From contig JAUSJA010000030.1 of the NCBI GenBank assembly GCA_030647905.1, forward strand, positions 1 through 64,000: 64,000 bases of DNA, in the 5' to 3' direction. The notes beneath the pieces are model-generated. The model was not told the origin of the DNA, ran no database searches, and saw only the letters and a list, made by a program, of their open reading frames with translations. The DNA is from Gemmatimonadaceae bacterium. GTDB lineage: Bacteria > Gemmatimonadota > Gemmatimonadetes > Gemmatimonadales > Gemmatimonadaceae. The position numbers and the translations under genes were made by a program. Below are positions 51,563 to 61,020 of this stretch, one piece after another. The stretch's first letter is position 1. Each line of letters starts with the position of its first letter.

Positions 51563-53314
51563 TCACCACGCGCGACCCGAAGTGAACGTCCCGACCGTGA
51601 CACTGATCGTCCGGTTGCGGATGTCCAACGTCGAATTGCCCTTCGGACATCCCGACTGCTCCTGGAAAAAAGCATTCAGCCGGTTCCCGAAGGAGACGTC
51701 GGCAGAAATATATCCGAAGCGGCTTGCGGCGGACGCGCGTGCCCCGGGAAAGACGCTGACGTCATGGATACAGTAACCCTGGTACTGCGCGAACCCATAG
51801 GTGCTGTGGATATCCTCGTTCCACCGGATACGGCCAGCAAAGATTCCGAAGCTCCACGAAGGCTCGATGAAATCGGCGGCCAACCACTGACCGGAGGCGC
51901 CCGGGCCGATTCCGGCCGCGATGGGCTGACCCATTTGCGTGTATCCCTGAATCACCCGCCGGCTCGTGTAGAAGCTCCCCTGGGGTCGGTCCCTGAACGT
52001 CGCGCTCTGCTCCACCGACGTTGCCTCCGCCTGGAGGCGGAACCGGCCGTGTGTGGTCATCGCCGGACGTGCGTACTGAAGACCAAGCGTGAACCCCTGG
52101 GTGTGATTCGGCGCAACGAGAAGGTCGCGGAACGAAACCGGGAATTCGAGGCGGGCCCACTCCGTGTAGGCCTCGAAACCGTCGTTGGGAAACACCCATC
52201 GCGCGAACAACGAATAGATCTGGTCGCGTCCCCCCGGCGCAAGCGCGGAATCAGCAAGAGCGCGATTGTTGGGTCGCCCCGTCGCCGCGAAAGCGTCGAG
52301 GAGCCGGCCGGCGATTCTGTCCCATCCCTTCGACGTGGCGTAAACCGCTCGCGAGCCCCCCATCACGAGGTTCTTCTCGAAGTTCGGGCGGAACGTGAAC
52401 GCGAATGCGCTGAGGGAGCGCAGGTTATTGGTGGACGTGGTGTCGAAGTACCGCGACTCGGTAAGACCGCCCACGAGCAGTCGGGCTTCGATCTCGCCGT
52501 ACCGGTTTCGCCACGGCCGCCCGGTTCTTACGAACAGATGCGGGAATCCGGCGGCGTTGTTGCTCAGGACCAGCGCGTTGCGAATGCCGGGCCCCCACCA
52601 CTGATTCTCGTTCGACACTCCGGTAGCGAATCCACGGTACTCGATCATTGCCGTGGATTGTCCGGCGTCGAGGCGCCGTATCGGCTTGTTCCCGAAGCGT
52701 GTCGGCAGGTCTATCGAGTACGGTCCCAGCGCATACCACGGGAACACGTAGCCACCGCCGCGTCGCTCCCTGGGAACCGGCGGCGCGTAGAAGCGCAGCG
52801 TATCGCGAAGCAGGAAGTAGTCGTTGTCCTCGCGCACCAGTTCCGGCGCGAGAATCAGCCGCAACGGTCCGGCAGCGAGCTGCACTCCGCCCAGAATTCG
52901 CGAGCTTGTTCCCACTCCCGCCCAGACCGGGCCGTCGTTGATCGAGAACGGCAGCGCGGTGTTGTTCACGGCGTAGAATTCCGGCGCTATCACGGCAGCG
53001 CTCCACCAGCGCGAGCTCGGTGGCCTCGGTGTGATGGAGGACGCGGAGCGGATGAGATATCCGCTCACGTCCGGGCGGCCGTGGAGCTGATCGAGCCGGA
53101 TGCGATCCGCGGTCTGTCCGCCGACGAGTGTGAGCGGCGTGACCCATTGCGTGACGACGCTCGACACCGAGTCCGTCGCGCGCTGCGCGACGGCGACGCC
53201 GGGCGAGGCGATCAATGCGAGGCAGAACGAAGGAAAAACTGCGGCGGTTGCGCGCCCGGCGCTCACGAGCGCCCGCGCATGCCATGTCTTAGATTGTGGG
53301 ACGCGTGCGGGCAA
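51563..53314 (-). CDS. Wzi-like outer-membrane beta-barrel protein (copy 2)
   Basis: This 583-residue protein has a signal peptide (ATAAVFPSFCLALIASPGVAVAQ) and a beta-strand-rich barrel region. It carries NENQWWGPGIRNALVLSNNA followed by AGFPHLF, a block typical of capsule-assembly Wzi proteins. It ends with a short basic tail after alternating strands and a final W. It is divergent from copy 3 and precedes wbaP with a hairpin between. E. coli Wzi anchors capsule on the cell surface. Confidence 0.78.
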   Translation of the reverse strand: MPARVPQSKTWHARALVSAGRATAAVFPSFCLALIASPGVAVAQRATDSVSSVVTQWVTPLTLVGGQTADRIRLDQLHGRPDVSGYLIRSASSITPRPPSSRWWSAAVIAPEFYAVNNTALPFSINDGPVWAGVGTSSRILGGVQLAAGPLRLILAPELVREDNDYFLLRDTLRFYAPPVPRERRGGGYVFPWYALGPYSIDLPTRFGNKPIRRLDAGQSTAMIEYRGFATGVSNENQWWGPGIRNALVLSNNAAGFPHLFVRTGRPWRNRYGEIEARLLVGGLTESRYFDTTSTNNLRSLSAFAFTFRPNFEKNLVMGGSRAVYATSKGWDRIAGRLLDAFAATGRPNNRALADSALAPGGRDQIYSLFARWVFPNDGFEAYTEWARLEFPVSFRDLLVAPNHTQGFTLGLQYARPAMTTHGRFRLQAEATSVEQSATFRDRPQGSFYTSRRVIQGYTQMGQPIAAGIGPGASGQWLAADFIEPSWSFGIFAGRIRWNEDIHSTYGFAQYQGYCIHDVSVFPGARASAASRFGYISADVSFGNRLNAFFQEQSGCPKGNSTLDIRNRTISVTVGTFTSGRAW

Positions 53315-53388
53315 CTATTTCCAGGCCGTGGTTGGACGGGACAGCACTCTCATAACAGGGACTGAAACTTACCATTTTGACGTAGTGC

Positions 53389-55095
53389 ATGAATAGGACA
53401 GAACCACCACTGTTCCGCACACTCGTCGCGGCCGCGGCGGCGGCGACTTTTGTTGCGTGGTCGCCGGCTCGCGCGCAGGAAGCGGCAACCGGCGGAAGCA
53501 TCAGGTGGGAGCTTTTCGCCGCGTCTCCCGGCGAGAGCTACCTCCGATATCTGCAGACGACCGGAAAGGTGCCGCTATATCCGTGGTCGTCGCGCGCCTT
53601 CTCGCAGCGCGAGCTTCGCCGGCTCGTTCCGCGCGACAGCGCGCATCCGTGGCATGCCAGGCTTCGCGACGACAGCCGTGAATTCGCCGGCATCCGATAT
53701 GGGCTGATCCAACCGACGACGACACTTCGCTTCAACAGCGCGTTCGCGTATGGATCGAACGACGGGCCGGTGTGGCAGGGCCGCGGCCTCACGTCGGCGG
53801 TTCAGCTCGGCTTTCACGCAGCGTGGGGTCCGGTGGCGCTCACGGTCGCGCCGCTCGCCTTTCGCGCGGGGAACAGTGACTTCGACATTCTGCCGATGGG
53901 CAGGACAGGAAACGCCGCGTTCGGAAACCCGCAGTTCGGCGGGATAGACAGGCCGCAACGCTTCGGTGCCTCGGCGTATTCGCAGGTGGATCCCGGGCAG
54001 AGCACTCTGCGGGTGGATCTGCCGATCGTTTCGTTCGGCGCGTCCACGGCCAACGAGGAATGGGGGCCCGGCCAGGAGCTGCCGGTAATCCTCGGAACCA
54101 ATGCCGCCGGATTTCCGCATATCTTCGCCGGATCGAGCGAGCCCATAGACATCCTCATCGGCAAGCTTCACGGCAAGGTGATCTGGGGCGAGCTGCTCCA
54201 ATCGGAGTATTCGCCGGTGACGGGCGCCGTGCGCTACATCAGTCGCGCCGAGCCGGGCAAAAGGCGGTTCGCGACAGGATTCGTCGTGTCAGTTCAGCCG
54301 CGGGGACTTCCCGGCCTCGAGATCGGCGGCGCGCGATTCTTTCATTCCATCTGGCCGCGATCGGGAATCCCCGGCAGCTACTATACGAAGTTCCTGCAGG
54401 GCTTTCTCAAGAAGAACATCGCCCCCGACCGCATCAGGGATCCGCGCTTCCCGGGCGGCGTGGACGATAGCGGCATCTCCGACAACCAGCTCGTGGCCGC
54501 GTTCGCGCGGTGGGCATTTCCGCACAGCGGCTTCGAGGTTCACGCCGAATACGGCCGGGACGATCACAGCATTGATCTGCGCGATCTGATCCAGGAGCCC
54601 GATCATTCGCGCGTGTACAGTCTGGGAGCGAGGAAAGTGTTCACGACGCGCGCCGACGTCCTGACGGCTGGCAGAGTGGAGATCATGAATTTTCAGCTGC
54701 CGCAGCTCACGCGTTACCGCGGTGAAGGTGAGATCTACGTGCACGGCCTCATCCGGCAGGGACACACGTTCAAGGGTCAACTGCTCGGGGCCGACGCCGG
54801 CGTCGGCGCTGGCGCGGGCTCGGTGATGGCGGTGGATCATTTCACGCCGATCGGGCGTTGGACCGCGAGCTGGACGCGCATCGTTCAGCAGGAGAACGGC
54901 AACTACCTGCTGCTCGGAGTCCGCTCGCCGCGCTCGATTGACGTCAGCCACGCACTCGGCTTCGAGATGTCGCGGTTCATGGGCGGCTTCGACCTCACCG
55001 GCGGCCTGATATTCGTGCGCGAATTCAATCGCGACTTCCGAAGAGACGCGTCGAACCTCAACGCGCTGCTCGGCGTGCGCTACATCGTTCGCTGA
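53389..55095 (+). CDS. Wzi-like outer-membrane beta-barrel protein (copy 3)
   Basis: This 568-residue protein has a signal peptide (LVAAAAAATFVAWSPARAQ), a helical N-region (ESYLRYLQTTGKVPLYPWSSRAFSQRELRRL) and a barrel domain with ANEEWGPGQELPVILGTNA followed by AGFPHIF, the same block as copy 2. It ends in LLGVRYIVR. It is divergently transcribed from copy 2 (74 bp between starts) and overlaps the flippase gene (TGATG). Confidence 0.78.
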   Translation: MNRTEPPLFRTLVAAAAAATFVAWSPARAQEAATGGSIRWELFAASPGESYLRYLQTTGKVPLYPWSSRAFSQRELRRLVPRDSAHPWHARLRDDSREFAGIRYGLIQPTTTLRFNSAFAYGSNDGPVWQGRGLTSAVQLGFHAAWGPVALTVAPLAFRAGNSDFDILPMGRTGNAAFGNPQFGGIDRPQRFGASAYSQVDPGQSTLRVDLPIVSFGASTANEEWGPGQELPVILGTNAAGFPHIFAGSSEPIDILIGKLHGKVIWGELLQSEYSPVTGAVRYISRAEPGKRRFATGFVVSVQPRGLPGLEIGGARFFHSIWPRSGIPGSYYTKFLQGFLKKNIAPDRIRDPRFPGGVDDSGISDNQLVAAFARWAFPHSGFEVHAEYGRDDHSIDLRDLIQEPDHSRVYSLGARKVFTTRADVLTAGRVEIMNFQLPQLTRYRGEGEIYVHGLIRQGHTFKGQLLGADAGVGAGAGSVMAVDHFTPIGRWTASWTRIVQQENGNYLLLGVRSPRSIDVSHALGFEMSRFMGGFDLTGGLIFVREFNRDFRRDASNLNALLGVRYIVR

Positions 55096-56366
55096 TGCGC
55101 GTGCAGCTCGCGTGGACAGCGCTCACCGAGCTGCTGGTGACCATCTCCGGAATCCTGCTGCTCAAGCTTGCGATTTCGCTGCTCGGGCCCGCCGGATTCG
55201 GGGAGTACGCGCTCAGCCGGAGAGCGATCGGGCTTCTGTACCTGCCGCTCGTCATGGGATTGGGCGTCGCAGCGCCACGCTACATCGCCATCGCGCGCGC
55301 GGGTGCGATGCGCGAATACTCCGAGAGCTCGTTCGCCACCGCGACTCTCACTGTCGGACTCCTCCCCGCCCTGCTTGTGGTGCTGCTTCTGAACCTCGCG
55401 CCCGGCTGGGGCGCCATGGTGCTGTTCGGGACCGACTCATTGTCGCGGCTGGTTCCCCCCGCTACAATCGCGCTCGCGGGAATCGCATTGCACAGCGTGG
55501 TGTACGCGGTGTATCGCGGCCGGTCGGAGATGCATTTCGCAAACGCCATGCAGCTCGTCAATCTCGGCGTCGTTCCCGTCTCCGTCTTCGCGCTGTCAGC
55601 GCACAATGCGCCCGCGGTGCTCACCGCGACGGGCACGGCGTGGCTCGTCGCGAGCGGCGTCGCTCTCGTTCACGTGCTGTATCGCGAGCGAAACGACTGG
55701 CGGGGCGTCGCCAGCATGAAGGAGCATCTGCGGGTGCTGCTCAGGTTCGGGCTGCCGAGGGTTCCCGGCGAGTTCGCGCTCGTCGGATTGTTCGCCATTC
55801 CGGCGCTCATCGCGGTGCGGCAGCATGGGATCGTCGTGGCGGGACAGTTCTCCGCGGCGATGTCGCTTCTCACGATGGCATCGGGAGCGTTCGCACCCGT
55901 CGGGCTGGTGATACTGCCGCGGGCGAGCGCGCAGGCCGCCGTCGGCGACATGGCAGGTCTCCGCCGCCTCGTGTTGAAGATTCTCGGAGGCGGTATATTG
56001 CTGGCCACTGCGGGGGTGGTGCTGGGAGAGATCCTGATTCCTCCCTTCATTCACTGGTACTTCGGGCCGGCGTTCGCTCCCGCCATTCCGATCTTTCGCG
56101 CTTGTCTCACAGGCGCGATTCCGTATGTCATCTACATCCTGATGCGCAGCATTCTCGACGCACTCGACGTCAAGGCGGTCAACAGCAGAAACCTGATCAT
56201 CACGCTCGTCGTGCTGATCGCGCTCTGCCTGCCCAACTCCGGGATCATGTGGATGTCGTGGAGCCTCGTCGGATCGCTCGTGCTGCTGGGCGCACTGACG
56301 CTGAGGGACACCTACGCGCGACTCCGTGCGCGTACTCCCGCCGCGCCGTCTCCAATTTCCGCCTGA
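55095..56366 (+). CDS. Polysaccharide flippase (Wzx-like, copy 2)
   Basis: This 423-residue protein has ~12 hydrophobic segments and begins QLAWTALTELLVTISGILLLKLAISLLGPAGFGEYALSRRAIGLLYLP, in the manner of O-antigen flippases. It differs clearly from copy 1 (455 residues). Its ATG overlaps the wzi3 stop and rfbA follows by 9 nt. The pair of flippases suggests two repeat-unit pathways or functional replacement. Confidence 0.85.
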   Translation: MRVQLAWTALTELLVTISGILLLKLAISLLGPAGFGEYALSRRAIGLLYLPLVMGLGVAAPRYIAIARAGAMREYSESSFATATLTVGLLPALLVVLLLNLAPGWGAMVLFGTDSLSRLVPPATIALAGIALHSVVYAVYRGRSEMHFANAMQLVNLGVVPVSVFALSAHNAPAVLTATGTAWLVASGVALVHVLYRERNDWRGVASMKEHLRVLLRFGLPRVPGEFALVGLFAIPALIAVRQHGIVVAGQFSAAMSLLTMASGAFAPVGLVILPRASAQAAVGDMAGLRRLVLKILGGGILLATAGVVLGEILIPPFIHWYFGPAFAPAIPIFRACLTGAIPYVIYILMRSILDALDVKAVNSRNLIITLVVLIALCLPNSGIMWMSWSLVGSLVLLGALTLRDTYARLRARTPAAPSPISA

Positions 56367-56375
56367 TCACTCCGA

Positions 56376-57263
56376 ATGAATAGAAAGGGAATCATTCTCG
56401 CCGGCGGCTCGGGCTCGCGCCTGTGGCCGTCAACGCGCGTCGTGTGCAAGCAGCTCGTGCCGGTGTACGACAAGCCGATGATCTACTATCCACTCACGAC
56501 GCTGATGCTGGCGGGCATCCGTGAGATCCTGGTCATCAGCACGCCGGCGGACACGCCGCGATTCCGCGAGCTGCTTGGAGACGGGTCGCAGCTCGGGATT
56601 CAGCTCTCCTACGCCGTGCAGGAGCGTCCGGAAGGGCTTGCCCAGGCATTCATCATCGGCGCGGACTTTCTTGGCGACAGCCCTGCGGCGCTCGTGCTCG
56701 GAGACAATCTGTTCTTCGGACACGGTCTGTCCGAACAACTGCAACGTGTTGCGGCTACAACAGATGGGGCCACTATCTTCGCGTATCACGTGAAGGACCC
56801 GGAGCGGTACGGCGTGGTGGATTTCGACGAGAGCGGCCGCGCCAGAAGCATCGAGGAAAAGCCGGCGGCGCCGAAATCTCCGTATGCCGTCGTCGGCCTC
56901 TATTTCTACGACAATGACGTCGTGCAGATCGCGCGCTCACTTGCGCCGTCGCCGCGCGGAGAGCTCGAGATCACCGACGTCAACAGGCACTATCTCACCC
57001 GCGGCGACCTGCGAGTCGAGACCCTCGGCCGCGGGATGGCGTGGCTCGACACAGGAACACACGAGGCGTTGCTCGCGGCGTCGAATTTCGTGGCGGTGGT
57101 GGAAGCGCGTCAGGGTCTCAAGATCGGATCGCCCGAAGAGACTGCGTTCCGCATGGGATACATAGACGCCGCGGCGCTGGGCGACCTGGCGCGGCGGATG
57201 GGCTCGAGCAGTTACGGCGAATACCTGCTGTCGCTTCTCGATCCGGCGAACCCCGGGCGATGA
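56376..57263 (+). CDS. rfbA: Glucose-1-phosphate thymidylyltransferase
   Basis: RfbA makes dTDP-glucose from glucose-1-phosphate and dTTP. The 295-residue protein has [20 protein letters not shown] and [20 protein letters not shown], the substrate loop [12 protein letters not shown], and the terminal region of the family. It is the first of the rfbACDB set; rfbC overlaps by 4 nt. Confidence 0.97.
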   Translation: MNRKGIILAGGSGSRLWPSTRVVCKQLVPVYDKPMIYYPLTTLMLAGIREILVISTPADTPRFRELLGDGSQLGIQLSYAVQERPEGLAQAFIIGADFLGDSPAALVLGDNLFFGHGLSEQLQRVAATTDGATIFAYHVKDPERYGVVDFDESGRARSIEEKPAAPKSPYAVVGLYFYDNDVVQIARSLAPSPRGELEITDVNRHYLTRGDLRVETLGRGMAWLDTGTHEALLAASNFVAVVEARQGLKIGSPEETAFRMGYIDAAALGDLARRMGSSSYGEYLLSLLDPANPGR

Positions 57264-57811
57264 TCGCGAGGCCCACTCCGCTGCCTGGCGTTCTCGTGAT
57301 CGAGCCCAGGGTATTCCGTGACGACAGGGGATTCTTCACCGAAACCTTCAGCACGCGCGCGCTGGATGGAACAGGAATCTCCGCGACTTTCGTTCAGGAC
57401 AACCACAGCCGCTCGACGCGTGGCGTCCTGCGGGGACTGCACTATCAGCTCGACACGCCTCAGGGGAAGCTGGTGCACGTCGCGCGTGGGCGGATCTTCG
57501 ACGTCGCAGTGGACATCCGCGTCGGCTCGCCGACGTTCGGCAAATGGTTCGGACACGAGCTGAACGACGAGAACCTGTTTTCGCTCTGGGTTCCACCGGG
57601 GTTCGCCCACGGCTTCTGTGTGATGTCGGATGTCGCGGACGTGATCTACAAGTGCACCGCGCTGTTCGATGCGGCCGACGATCGCGGCGTCGCGTGGGAC
57701 GATGCGCGCATCGCGATAGACTGGCCCGAGTCGAACCCGATCATCTCTCCGAAAGACGCGCGCTTCGCCGGGCTGTCGGACGATCGCACCGATCTTCCGC
57801 GCTATTCCTGA
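57260..57811 (+). CDS. rfbC: dTDP-4-dehydrorhamnose 3,5-epimerase
   Basis: RfbC epimerises dTDP-4-keto-6-deoxyglucose. The 183-residue cupin-fold protein has [34 protein letters not shown] (catalytic His) and [25 protein letters not shown]. The start ATG is within the rfbA stop codon overlap; the longer frame above is rfbA shadow. Confidence 0.97.
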   Translation: MIARPTPLPGVLVIEPRVFRDDRGFFTETFSTRALDGTGISATFVQDNHSRSTRGVLRGLHYQLDTPQGKLVHVARGRIFDVAVDIRVGSPTFGKWFGHELNDENLFSLWVPPGFAHGFCVMSDVADVIYKCTALFDAADDRGVAWDDARIAIDWPESNPIISPKDARFAGLSDDRTDLPRYS

Positions 57812-58671
57812 TGCGCGTGATGATCACCGGCGCCAGCGGTATGACCGGATCCGAGCTCGCCCGGCAGGCCGTAGCCAATGGATGGGAAAGTTCGGCGTTC
57901 ACGCACCGTGAGCTCGACATCGGAGACGATGCCGCCGTCTCCGAGGCCGTGGCGGCGGCGCAGCCGGACGTCATCATCAACGCGGCTGCGTTCACGGGAG
58001 TGGACGCCGCGGAGTCGGCCCGTGCCGAAGCGATGCGGGTGAACCGCGACGGGCCGGCGAATCTCGCGCGGTCGGCAAGGAAATCCGGCGCGACGATGAT
58101 TCACATCTCGACCGACTACGTGTTCGACGGTACCTCTTCCCGCCCCTGCCTCCCTTCGGATCCGGTGCATCCCACCGGCGTGTACGGGGAGTCGAAGCTG
58201 GCCGGTGAGATCGCCGTGCGCGACGCATGCGAGCGCCACGCCATCGTGCGCACGTCCTGGGTGTACAGCCACGACGGTCGGAACTTCGTTCGCACGATGC
58301 TGCAGGCAGGCGCGGAGAAGCGGGAGTTACGAGTGGTGAACGACCAGCACGGATCGCCGACCGCGGCGGCGGATCTCGCGTCGGCGCTTCTGCGTGCGGC
58401 CGAGCGGGTGCACGCTTTCCCGGCGCTTGGCGGCACGTATCACTTCAGCAACGCAGGAATCACGACATGGTATGAATTCGCGAAGGCCATCTTCGAGCTG
58501 CGGGGCGGCGACGCGCCGCGCATCGTTCCGATCGCCACTTCCGATTACCCCACCGCCGCGCGCAGGCCGGCCTATTCCGCGCTCGATACCACCTCATTCC
58601 GCGAAACCTTCGACGTGACTCCCCGGCACTGGAGAGATGCACTGATTGAGACGCTGGAGAAGCTGAATTGA
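57811..58671 (+). CDS. rfbD: dTDP-4-dehydrorhamnose reductase
   Basis: RfbD makes dTDP-L-rhamnose with NAD(P)H. The 286-residue protein has the MITGASGMTGSELARQA nucleotide motif, HISTDYVFDG, the catalytic YGESKLAGE (YxxxK) and the C-terminal FSNAGITTWYEFAKAIFEL. Start and stop overlap neighbours (TGATG and TGAATTG-like), indicating tight coupling. Confidence 0.96.
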   Translation: MRVMITGASGMTGSELARQAVANGWESSAFTHRELDIGDDAAVSEAVAAAQPDVIINAAAFTGVDAAESARAEAMRVNRDGPANLARSARKSGATMIHISTDYVFDGTSSRPCLPSDPVHPTGVYGESKLAGEIAVRDACERHAIVRTSWVYSHDGRNFVRTMLQAGAEKRELRVVNDQHGSPTAAADLASALLRAAERVHAFPALGGTYHFSNAGITTWYEFAKAIFELRGGDAPRIVPIATSDYPTAARRPAYSALDTTSFRETFDVTPRHWRDALIETLEKLN

Positions 58672-59705
58672 GCGATATCACGCACGCGCCGCGTTCTGTT
58701 CTCGTCACAGGTGGCGCCGGGTTCATCGGCGCGAATTTCGTCGAGCACATCCTTGAGAACGATTCGCAGATTCGAGTGACAACGCTCGACTCGCTGACGT
58801 ACGCCGGCTCACTGGACAATCTGCGGAACGCGATCTCCGATCCGCGACACGCGTTCATCGAAGGGGACATCACCGACGCGGCGCTCGTCAACCGGCTCAT
58901 CGCCGACAACTCGATAGATACGATCGTGCATTTCGCGGCCGAGTCGCACGTTGACCGCTCGATAACCGGCCCGGCCGCGTTCATCAGCACCAACATCGTC
59001 GGTACGTTTACGCTTCTCGAGGCCGCGCGGGCAGCGTGGCTGGCCGACTCGGCGCGAAAGGACGTGCGCTTTCACCACGTATCCACAGACGAGGTATTTG
59101 GCAGTCTCGCGGAGTCCGATTCACCCTTCAGCGAGACGACGCCGTATTCGCCGAACTCTCCCTATTCCGCGACCAAAGCCGGCTCCGATCATCTCGTGCG
59201 GGCGTATCATCACACGTACGGGCTGCCGGTGACGATCACCAATTGCTCGAACAACTACGGCCCGTACCAGCACGCCGAGAAGTTCATCCCCACCGTGATC
59301 CGCTCGGCGCTGGCGGAGAAGCCGATTCCGATCTATGGCGCGGGACTCAACATCCGCGACTGGCTGTACGTGAAGGACCACTGCGCTGCGATTGATGCGG
59401 TGGTCAGGCGTGGCCGCGAGGGAGAGACGTATCTCATCGGCGGCAGGAGCGAGCGGCGCAACAAGGACATTGCCCGCGAGATCTGCGGCATCCTCGACGA
59501 GCGATCTCCAAGGGCGCACGGAAGCTACGCGGAGCTGCTGACGTCGGTGACCGACCGGTTGGGCCACGATTTCAGATACGCCATCAACAGCGCGCTGATC
59601 GAATCCGAGCTGGGCTGGTTGCCAGGCGAGACGTTCGACAGCGGAATCCGCAAGACAGTGGACTGGTACGTGGCGAACCCGTCGCACCTGGAGCGGCACG
59701 GGTAG
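58668..59705 (+). CDS. rfbB: dTDP-glucose 4,6-dehydratase (TTG start)
   Basis: RfbB converts dTDP-glucose to its 4-keto-6-deoxy derivative. The 345-residue protein has GGAGFIGANFVEHIL, HFAAESHVDRSI, VSTDEVFGSL, and the YSATKAGSDHLVRAYHHTYGLP catalytic block. The start is a TTG that overlaps the rfbD stop by 4 nt; the order A-C-D-B is one of several seen in bacteria. The gene completes dTDP-rhamnose synthesis. Confidence 0.96.
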   Translation: MSDITHAPRSVLVTGGAGFIGANFVEHILENDSQIRVTTLDSLTYAGSLDNLRNAISDPRHAFIEGDITDAALVNRLIADNSIDTIVHFAAESHVDRSITGPAAFISTNIVGTFTLLEAARAAWLADSARKDVRFHHVSTDEVFGSLAESDSPFSETTPYSPNSPYSATKAGSDHLVRAYHHTYGLPVTITNCSNNYGPYQHAEKFIPTVIRSALAEKPIPIYGAGLNIRDWLYVKDHCAAIDAVVRRGREGETYLIGGRSERRNKDIAREICGILDERSPRAHGSYAELLTSVTDRLGHDFRYAINSALIESELGWLPGETFDSGIRKTVDWYVANPSHLERHG

Positions 59706-59706
59706 G

Positions 59707-61020
59707 ATGGCATCGTCCCAGGCGCTTGCGCTTTCGATCGTTCTCATCGCGTGGGCAGCGTGCATGCGTGCGCTCTGCGGCACGTGGCTGCAGCCGGGAG
59801 CGTTCTTCGCGCTGTGGTGGTGCTTCGCGGGAATCCTGCCGCTCGTGTTCGCCCCCAACGAGGCAGTCGGCCCCAACGCGATGCTCTGGCTGATCGCCGC
59901 GAGCATCGCCGTCAGCGCGGGCGGCGTGGCCGGCAATGGCGGCTTCAGGACTCGAAGAATCGCATCGCCTGCACCCGCTACCGATCGCGAGCTTCGAATC
60001 TTCGGAATCGTCCTCGTTATCTCGGTGGTGCTGGGGATCGGGTCGAACGTCGCATTCATCGCGGCGTCTTCCATTCCGCTGTCCGACGTGCTCGACATCG
60101 AGAAGCTCGTCGTCGTCTCCAACTCGCTTTACGTGCAGCGGGCGGCCGATGCGGGAGCTCCTCCACCGCCCATGCTCGCCCAGGCGTTGCTGCCGTTTGT
60201 GTATCTCGCGCCGGCAGTCGGCGGAATCCTGTTCGAGCTGCGACGGGAAAAGGGATGGAAGCTTCTCGCGCTGTCGTCCTACCTGCCGGCGATCGCCGTG
60301 ACAGTGCTCCAGACTACGAAGGCGGCCGTGCTTTTCGCCATCGTCCTCTGGCTTTCGGGCTATTTCGCGACGCGACTTCGTTTCGGCAAGCTCGCCGTAT
60401 TCACGAAGGGGCACCTGCTGTTCGCGACCCTGGTCGGCGGAGTTCTCACGACCTTCTTCTTCGCCGTGGGTCTGGCGCGAATGGCGTCAACGGACGTCTC
60501 GCTCCTTAACGTCGTGATGCTCAAGCTGCTCACGTCGGCGTTCGGGCATATGACTGTTTTTTCGCAATGGCTCGCGGAGTATTGGTCGCAGCCGTTCGCT
60601 CCTTCGCTTGGCAAGGTCACTTTCGCGGGACCGCTCGAGATGCTCGGATTCGGCCAGCGGATACCGGGACTCTTCGATTCCATTGTGGATCTCGTCGCCG
60701 GAGAGTCGAGCAACATTTACACCGCCTTCAGGCCGCTCATTCAGGATTTCACGATCCCCGGCGCGCTTGCCACTCTTACGCTGCTCGGATTCGTCGGCGG
60801 GATCGGCTTCAGGAGCGTCGCGGCCGGGCGCTGGAGCGCCGTACCCCTGCTTCTCGTGGCATATGTGACGATCTTCTGGACGCCGATCACGTGGTTCTGG
60901 ATCTACAACAGCTTGACGGCGACAGTCGTTGCTGTTGGATTGATTGTGATTTTCATACGATTGTTGCGGGGCACGCGGGCCGTGCCGATCACCAGGGAGA
61001 GAATTGTCAGCACAACTTAA
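59707..61020 (+). CDS. Wzy-like O-antigen polymerase (membrane protein)
   Basis: This 437-residue protein has about 10-12 predicted membrane helices and a long periplasmic loop (roughly residues 280-350, with ESSNIYTAFRPLIQDFTIPG). It starts MASSQALALSIVLIAWAACMR, 1 nt after the rfbB stop, and is followed by wzz2. Position between rfb and wzz, size and topology fit an O-antigen/EPS polymerase of the WzyE/OAG type. These proteins have little sequence identity, so the call rests on topology and context. Confidence 0.7.
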   Translation: MASSQALALSIVLIAWAACMRALCGTWLQPGAFFALWWCFAGILPLVFAPNEAVGPNAMLWLIAASIAVSAGGVAGNGGFRTRRIASPAPATDRELRIFGIVLVISVVLGIGSNVAFIAASSIPLSDVLDIEKLVVVSNSLYVQRAADAGAPPPPMLAQALLPFVYLAPAVGGILFELRREKGWKLLALSSYLPAIAVTVLQTTKAAVLFAIVLWLSGYFATRLRFGKLAVFTKGHLLFATLVGGVLTTFFFAVGLARMASTDVSLLNVVMLKLLTSAFGHMTVFSQWLAEYWSQPFAPSLGKVTFAGPLEMLGFGQRIPGLFDSIVDLVAGESSNIYTAFRPLIQDFTIPGALATLTLLGFVGGIGFRSVAAGRWSAVPLLLVAYVTIFWTPITWFWIYNSLTATVVAVGLIVIFIRLLRGTRAVPITRERIVSTT

